The notes under the pieces were generated by a model. That model saw only the letters and a program-made list of their open reading frames with translations. It did no database searches and was not told where the DNA came from. DNA of 18,483 nt from Eisenbergiella sp900555195 (GTDB lineage: Bacteria > Bacillota > Clostridia > Lachnospirales > Lachnospiraceae). Below are positions 13,993 to 18,483 of the stretch, in pieces; positions within the stretch are counted from its first letter, which is position 1, and every line of letters starts with the position of its first letter. The DNA lies in assembly GCA_902492555.1 (NCBI GenBank), contig CABUMH010000077.1:1-18483 (forward strand). Direction: 5' to 3'. The position numbers were made by a program, and so were the translations under genes.

Positions 13993-16326
13993 TCAGAAGG
14001 GAGAATCTCCCTCATCTTCTTCATCAAGCGGAAGATTCGGTTCCGGCAGGTTCAGTTCAACATTTTCAATCGGCTCCCCGGTCTGCGGATCTACCTTTGT
14101 CCCATCCGGAAGCACACCATATCCTGTTTCCGGATCAATCTCCATATCCTCCATTGACATTCCGCTGTCTGATTCACCGCCGTCCGTGCCGTTCTCATCA
14201 TCTTCACCATCCGATGTGCCTCCAGTTCCATCCCCGGCATTGCTGCCCGACGCATCTTCTCCGGTTCCGGCTGCAGTACCATCCTCGCCAGTATCCGGCA
14301 GTTCATTCTGGCTGACGCCGTTTCCGTCAATCCCGTTGCCGCTGACATCGTTTCCGCTCACCTGGCCTGCCAGTTCCTGCTTATATGCGATCTGCGCTTC
14401 TTCCAGTTCAGCCTGTTCTTCCTCAGAAAGAGGCTCCGTCATGAAAATATCCAGATAAGGAAGCACTTCCGTCAGAATGCTCCGTACAATACGGGTCGCA
14501 AATTTGGCATCGTCCTGTTTTTCCGCATTCGGTCTGTCCACCACCACATAGATGGCGATTTCCGGATCATCCGCAGGGGCATAGCCCATAAAGGAAACTA
14601 CATATTCCCCATTTCCTCTCGGCTGTGTTTCCGCCGTTCCGGTTTTGCCGCCGATCAGATAGCCCGCCGGCCTAGCCGTGTGTCCTGTACCATCCTCTCC
14701 AATAACCACCTGAAGGCAATAATCCCTTATCTTCGCAGAAGTCTCCTCCGAGACTGTCTGCTTCAGCAACCTTGGCTCGATATTCTGTACCACAGAGCCA
14801 TCCGACGCGGTTATCTCACTCACCATATGAGGCTCATAATAATATCCGCCGTTAATCAAAGAACAGAAACCCGCGATCATCTGAATCATCGTTACGTTAA
14901 ATCCCTGTCCGAACGTAGTGGTAGCCAATTCCGTCGGTCCCATGGTATCTTCTGTAAATACCAATGATGCGGTTCGCGCTTCTCCGGCCAGATCAATGTT
15001 CGTCTTCAGCCCGAAGTTGAAATCCTGCATATACTTCAACATGGTCTCCGTACCGATCGTCTGCCCCATTTTCATTAAAGCAACGTTACAGGATTTTTCA
15101 ATTGCCTGAGAAATCGTCGTAGGGCCATCCCCGTAGACATTATGGCACTTAATCGGTTTCTCTCCTTCAACAATGGTCAGACTACCGTTGCATTCATAAA
15201 CTTCATTGCCAAGAAGCTTTCCGCTCTCCAATCCGGCCGCCACTGTAAATGGTTTCATCGTGGAGCCTGGTTCAAAAGTACTGGAAATACAATAATTCTT
15301 CCAGAGAGCATTCAGCTGTCTGTACAGCGTATCATCATCCATCTGTTCCAACAACGCTTCATTGATCACATCGCTGAGCACATTCCCGGACTCATCCACC
15401 ATATTCTGTCCGATCAACGCATCTGTATTTCTCGGTTCATTCAGATCAAAGTTAGGATAGCTGGCCATGGCAAGGATCTCTCCGCTGTCCACTTCCATGA
15501 TGATGCATCCCACATTTCTGGCCCCGTTTCCTTCATATACGGCATTCTTATAGGTATCATTGAATTCCTGAAGCTTTCTTTCCACAATGCTCTGAATGTT
15601 GCTGTCCAGCGTCAGAACCAGGTTGTTTCCATCCACAGCCGCCTTCGTCGTTCTCTCCAGATTGGCGTCGTCATTCATATAGCCATATTCCCGGCCGTTC
15701 ACTCCGCTCAGCACATCGTTGTAGTATTCTTCCAGCCCATAATTTCCCACATTGTCCGAACTGGTAAACCCAATCACATCGCTGGCCAGGCTGTTATTCG
15801 GATATACCCTGCGATATTCCTCTTCAAACCATACGCCCTGAATGTTCCTGCCGGCCTCCTCATCCGCTTCCAATTCCTGAAAGGGGGCGATTTCTTCATA
15901 GGTCAGCTGCTTCGCCAACACATAATACTGAGAGGTGGGATTCGCCTCATTATAACTGCGGATCTGCGCCTCATCCACATCAAAGCACTGAGTCAGAGCC
16001 GCAATCGTGGCTTCTACATACTCTTCCTTCTCATTCATTTGTTTGCAGTCCAGGATCAGGTTATATACCTTCTCGCTCACGGCCAGCTTCGTCCCTTTGC
16101 GATCCACGATTTCTCCCCTTTTAAAGGGAATGGTACGGCTGGAATATTGCTGCTGGGACAAAACTTCCTTCTTATACCGCTCTCCGTCGTCCCGGTTGAT
16201 AATCATCAACCGGGCGCTTAATCCGGCAAAAGCCAGCAGTACACAAAGATACAGTACCACCAGCTTCTTTTGCATTTTGATCGTAAATTTGTTGTTTCGT
16301 TCCTTTTCTTTTCCTGACTTTTCCAA
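13993..16326 (-). CDS. ftsI: Division-specific class B penicillin-binding protein (FtsI/PbpB-like) with acidic C-terminal tail
   Basis: A 777-residue septal transpeptidase acting with FtsW and FtsL. One membrane helix (about 20-41, KLVVLYLCVLLAFAGLSARL) precedes the dimerisation domain (RGEIVDRKGTKLAVS). The transpeptidase motifs are STMK (Ser355, Lys358), SCN (412-414) and KTGT (561-564). After about residue 630 comes a Glu-rich helix, then a roughly 110-residue extracellular tail rich in Gly, Asp, Asn and Ser. It has short VSGND/IDGNG repeats and two DPETG/DPQTG motifs, with no PASTA domain. I chose TTG 16324-16326 because GGAGG lies 6 nt upstream. Frames open to TTG 16374 would overlap ftsL by 20 nt. 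It starts 28 nt after ftsL. The start could also be the ATG at 16275, which would trim the short basic N-terminus. Confidence 0.92.
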   Translation of the reverse strand: MEKSGKEKERNNKFTIKMQKKLVVLYLCVLLAFAGLSARLMIINRDDGERYKKEVLSQQQYSSRTIPFKRGEIVDRKGTKLAVSEKVYNLILDCKQMNEKEEYVEATIAALTQCFDVDEAQIRSYNEANPTSQYYVLAKQLTYEEIAPFQELEADEEAGRNIQGVWFEEEYRRVYPNNSLASDVIGFTSSDNVGNYGLEEYYNDVLSGVNGREYGYMNDDANLERTTKAAVDGNNLVLTLDSNIQSIVERKLQEFNDTYKNAVYEGNGARNVGCIIMEVDSGEILAMASYPNFDLNEPRNTDALIGQNMVDESGNVLSDVINEALLEQMDDDTLYRQLNALWKNYCISSTFEPGSTMKPFTVAAGLESGKLLGNEVYECNGSLTIVEGEKPIKCHNVYGDGPTTISQAIEKSCNVALMKMGQTIGTETMLKYMQDFNFGLKTNIDLAGEARTASLVFTEDTMGPTELATTTFGQGFNVTMIQMIAGFCSLINGGYYYEPHMVSEITASDGSVVQNIEPRLLKQTVSEETSAKIRDYCLQVVIGEDGTGHTARPAGYLIGGKTGTAETQPRGNGEYVVSFMGYAPADDPEIAIYVVVDRPNAEKQDDAKFATRIVRSILTEVLPYLDIFMTEPLSEEEQAELEEAQIAYKQELAGQVSGNDVSGNGIDGNGVSQNELPDTGEDGTAAGTGEDASGSNAGDGTGGTSDGEDDENGTDGGESDSGMSMEDMEIDPETGYGVLPDGTKVDPQTGEPIENVELNLPEPNLPLDEEDEGDSPF

Positions 16327-16354
16327 AACTGTCCTCCGTATAGAGCCATTTCTT

Positions 16355-16861
16355 TTAACCGTCAATATCCGCAAGTTGTCTCACATAATCGCTCCCCTCA
16401 TCAGGAACAGTCACAATCTGGCTTTCATCGGGATAAGTCATACCTAACTCTGTAATCGCAATCCTCCGGATTTCGTCCAGATCCACTGAACTTTCTATCC
16501 TGCTGTATTCTTCATCATTTGCCACCTTCAAGCTGTTCAGCGCGCTTTCCATAGAAGAAATACGCTTCACGCTGGACGTGATCTCGGACTGCAGCCTGAT
16601 GTAGCCGATCAAGACAAAACCGGCCACCAGCAGGGACGCCGACAGAAAAAGGACATATCCCAGGTTCATGTAAACCGCCTTATCCCGGTTCTTACGCACG
16701 GCATGGCTCAGTTCCCTGGGCTGCTGCGGCTTGTTAATCTCCGTTACAACATCCAGCTTTCTCACAGCGGTGCCTGAGATATAAGCGTTTCTTCTGCTGT
16801 TTTTTCTATATTCTCTTCTTTCGCTGTTTCTGTACTGTCTGCCGTCTGCCATCCGTGCCAT
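16355..16861 (-). CDS. ftsL: FtsL-like divisome protein
   Basis: A 168-residue bitopic membrane protein between rsmH and the division PBP, where ftsL lies in other Firmicutes. A very basic N-terminal cytoplasmic region (1-62, many Arg) is followed by one membrane helix (about 65-87, NLGYVLFLSASLLVAGFVLIGYI). A coiled-coil-like stretch (88-118, LQSEITSSVKRISSMESALNSL) and a C-terminal segment with LDEIRRIAITELGMTYPDESQIV complete it. This last segment, with AxxxLGM and an aromatic before P, is typical of FtsL/DivIC proteins. FtsL, DivIB and DivIC form the complex that activates FtsW-FtsI. The ATG at 16859-16861 has AGGGAG 8 nt upstream and lies 11 nt after rsmH. FtsL sequences diverge strongly, so the call rests on architecture and place. 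Confidence 0.85.
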   Translation of the reverse strand: MARMADGRQYRNSERREYRKNSRRNAYISGTAVRKLDVVTEINKPQQPRELSHAVRKNRDKAVYMNLGYVLFLSASLLVAGFVLIGYIRLQSEITSSVKRISSMESALNSLKVANDEEYSRIESSVDLDEIRRIAITELGMTYPDESQIVTVPDEGSDYVRQLADIDG

Positions 16862-16872
16862 ATTAATTCTCC

Positions 16873-17808
16873 CTAACTTGTTTTTTCAAAAATCCTCAAT
16901 TTCGCGCTTTTGGAACGTGAATTTTCTTCCGCCTCTTCCGCCGAAGGCAGGATCGGCTTTTTCGTGATCACTTTCCCGTCCGGTTTCTTCCCGCATACAC
17001 ATACGGGGAATTCCGGCGGACAGGTGCATGGATTCTCATGCCTGCGAAACGCGTTCTTCACAATGCGATCCTCCAGGGAATGAAAGGTAATGATACAAAA
17101 CCTTCCTCCCGGATTCAGCAGCCCGATCAGATCATCCAAAGAATTCTTAAGCACATCCAATTCATGGTTGCATTCAATCCGGATCGCCTGAAAGGTACGC
17201 TTCGACGGATGTCCTCCGTTCGCCCGCATTTTGGCGGGTATTGCGGCCTTAATCAGTTCGTTCAGTTCCCCTGTGGTCTCTATGGGCCCGTCCGCTCTCG
17301 CCGCCACAATGCGCCTCGCGATATTCCTCGCAAATGGTTCCTCACCATACTCCTTCAGAATGCGGGTAAGCTCCGCCTCCGAATACCCGTTCACAATCTC
17401 TTTTGCAGAAAGCGACTGCCTCCTATCCATCCGCATGTCCAACGGCGTGTCATATTTATAGGAAAATCCTCTTTCCGCGTTATCCAGCTGCCAGGACGAT
17501 ACGCCCAAGTCCAAGACGATTCCATCCACACCGTCTATTCCCAGTTCTCTGACCACCCTGGCCGCATTGCAGTAATTGTCCCTGATGAGCACCGCTGCGT
17601 TCCCATATTCCGCAAGCCGGCGCCCCGCCGCTTCCAGCGCTTCTTCATCCTGGTCGATGCCGATCAGCTTTCCTCCTGCCAGCTGCGCCAGGATCCGGCT
17701 GCTGTGGCCGCCTCCTCCCAAGGTGCCGTCCAGGTAAATCCCATTCGGTTTTATCTGCAGTCCCTGAATTGTCTCTTCCAATAGTACCGATTTGTGTCTG
17801 AATTCCAT
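16873..17808 (-). CDS. rsmH: 16S rRNA (cytosine(1402)-N(4))-methyltransferase RsmH (MraW)
   Basis: A 311-residue SAM-dependent enzyme that N4-methylates C1402 in the decoding centre of 16S rRNA. The N-terminus has HKSVLLEETIQGL, then the SAM-binding loop DGTLGGGGHS (27-36) and GIDQD (50-54). Further on are LDLGVSSWQLDNAERGFSY, the inserted helical domain with RIVAARADGPIETTGEL, and the C-terminal ITFHSLEDRIVKNAF. GSAM-fold order and length are typical. The ATG at 17806-17808 is preceded by AGGAAGG. It follows mraZ by 29 nt, the usual conserved mraZ-rsmH pair, and precedes ftsL by 11 nt. Confidence 0.97.
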   Translation of the reverse strand: MEFRHKSVLLEETIQGLQIKPNGIYLDGTLGGGGHSSRILAQLAGGKLIGIDQDEEALEAAGRRLAEYGNAAVLIRDNYCNAARVVRELGIDGVDGIVLDLGVSSWQLDNAERGFSYKYDTPLDMRMDRRQSLSAKEIVNGYSEAELTRILKEYGEEPFARNIARRIVAARADGPIETTGELNELIKAAIPAKMRANGGHPSKRTFQAIRIECNHELDVLKNSLDDLIGLLNPGGRFCIITFHSLEDRIVKNAFRRHENPCTCPPEFPVCVCGKKPDGKVITKKPILPSAEEAEENSRSKSAKLRIFEKTS

Positions 17809-17837
17809 TCCGGTCCTTCCTGCCCGGGTTATCCTGA

Positions 17838-18275
17838 TCAGATTCCCAGGCCCAGCTCAGACATCCGCTCCGCGATATCCTCCACAGCCTCATCATCCTC
17901 TTCCTGGAGGCTGTCCCATTTCTCCTTGCTCCAGATCTCAACGCGGCTGGCCACCCCCACCAGAACCACGTCCTTCAGGAGACCCGCAAATTCTCTCAGG
18001 TTGGAAGGGATCAGGATCCTCCCCTGCTTGTCCACTTCCACCTCCGCAGCGCCCGCCAGGAAGAATCTGGCGAACTGTCGGTTGTCCTTCCTGCTTAAGG
18101 GCAATGCCCTGAGTTTCTCCTCAAAGGCGTTCCATTCCTGATTGTCATACGCAAACAAGCAGCCGTCCAACCCTTTCGTAATCACGAAGCCTTCTCCCAG
18201 GCTTTCGCGAAATTTGGAAGGGATGATCAGCCTGCCTTTTGCATCAATTGTGTGGTTGTACTCACCCATGAACAT
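17838..18275 (-). CDS. mraZ: Transcriptional regulator MraZ
   Basis: A 145-residue DNA-binding protein of the AbrB-like (SpoVT-AbrB) fold that autoregulates the dcw operon. Two copies of the DxxGR repeat are visible: IDAKGRLIIPSKFRE (about 9-23) and VDKQGRILIPSNLRE (about 81-95). The ATG at 18273-18275 gives the family start MFMGEYNHTIDAKGR, with AGGCGG (18284-18289) 8 nt upstream. A GTG three codons earlier overlaps that ribosome binding site and is rejected. First gene of the cluster, with a promoter and four AAAGTGG boxes immediately upstream. The end, with an acidic helix EEDDEAVEDIAERMSELGLGI, is normal for the family. Confidence 0.97.
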   Translation of the reverse strand: MFMGEYNHTIDAKGRLIIPSKFRESLGEGFVITKGLDGCLFAYDNQEWNAFEEKLRALPLSRKDNRQFARFFLAGAAEVEVDKQGRILIPSNLREFAGLLKDVVLVGVASRVEIWSKEKWDSLQEEDDEAVEDIAERMSELGLGI

Positions 18276-18315
18276 GACAATCACCGCCTAAAAAGTGGCC
18301 GTCACGAAAAATGCC

Positions 18316-18354
18316 CCACTTTCTACCACTTTGAACCACTTTTCACCACTTTTA
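18316..18354 (-). promoter_or_regulatory. MraZ operator: four AAAGTGG direct repeats with 10-bp period
   Basis: On the minus strand AAAGTGG recurs four times at exact 10-bp spacing (CCACT cores on the plus strand end at 18320, 18330, 18340, 18350). Tandem G-rich 10-bp repeats upstream of mraZ are the known binding sites of MraZ (TGGG-based in E. coli, AAAGTG-based in mycoplasmas). They lie just downstream of the inferred transcription start. Assignment to MraZ is by family knowledge and position. A fifth copy in inverted orientation lies at 18292-18298. Confidence 0.82.
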
Positions 18355-18364
18355 CTATGATTTT

Positions 18365-18392
18365 AGTATAACTTAATGCATTTTGCAAGCAA
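18365..18392 (-). promoter_or_regulatory. Promoter of the mraZ (dcw) operon
   Basis: On the minus strand TATACT (18365-18370) is preceded at 16 bp by TTGCTT (18387-18392). The start would be near 18358, directly before the MraZ boxes. TTTTGC-TT-GCAAAA, a short palindrome, overlaps the -35. The remaining bases to 18483 are AT-rich and show no gene or clear terminator. Confidence 0.6.
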
Positions 18393-18483
18393 AATCAATA
18401 GAAATCCTTGCAAATCAAGTTTTTCGTTCCCGTCTTTCAGTTTTAACACCATAATACTTTCAGAGTAATTCTTTTCCTGAATT

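Noticed and set aside
13902..14027. 42-residue N-terminal extension of the SpoVD-like PBP
   Set aside because: It overlaps the upstream PBP gene and translates the hairpin leader. The ATG at 13901 gives a normal short cytoplasmic end before the membrane helix.
13993..14440. LPDTG in the tail of the division PBP as a sortase signal
   Set aside because: It is not followed by a hydrophobic segment and basic end, and lies about 100 residues from the C-terminus.

Overview
The window is a stretch of the division and cell wall (dcw) cluster of an endospore-forming Firmicute, followed by the sporulation sigma-factor genes. All supported genes read on the minus strand, so biological order runs from high to low coordinates. 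The co-linear set mraZ, rsmH, ftsL, two class B PBPs, mraY, murD, ftsW/spoVE, ftsQ, ftsZ, spoIIGA, sigE, sigG parallels Bacillus and the clostridia. The moderate GC content, a VSGND-type low-complexity tail on one PBP, and the sigG / YlmC-YmxH / nrdR arrangement suggest a Lachnospiraceae-like clostridium. That taxonomic placement is inference.

Right end (18483 to about 8600): a sigma-A-type promoter and four 10-bp AAAGTGG boxes (probable MraZ sites) precede mraZ. Then come rsmH, ftsL, the division transpeptidase (ftsI/pbpB-like, with a long acidic tail), a SpoVD-like PBP whose KTG motif reads KTA, mraY, murD and ftsW/spoVE. Spacings are mostly short, as in one long operon. The genes build and flip lipid-linked peptidoglycan precursor and cross-link it at the septum. 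murE, murF, murG, murB, murC and ftsA are absent from the cluster.

Middle (8600 to 4900): a possible internal promoter leads murA and ftsQ/divIB. A clear sigma-A promoter leads ftsZ, which ends at a strong intrinsic terminator.

Sporulation block (4900 to 2260): a spoIIG-type promoter, with an exact Spo0A box upstream and a 22-bp spacer, drives spoIIGA (processing protease) and sigE (pro-sigma-E), which overlap. A terminator follows. sigG comes next, with a possible forespore promoter of its own.

Left end (2260 to 1): downstream of sigG lie three tandem copies of an 87-bp palindrome-rich unit and an intrinsic terminator. After them come a VanH/D-lactate-dehydrogenase-like gene, a Cys-rich YlmC/YmxH-family gene, a very long imperfect inverted repeat (78-nt arms), a perfect consensus promoter and the 5' part of nrdR, which runs off the window. 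The dehydrogenase sits inside what is otherwise familiar clostridial sigG-ylmC-nrdR synteny, with repeats on both sides. This left end is the least ordinary part of the window.
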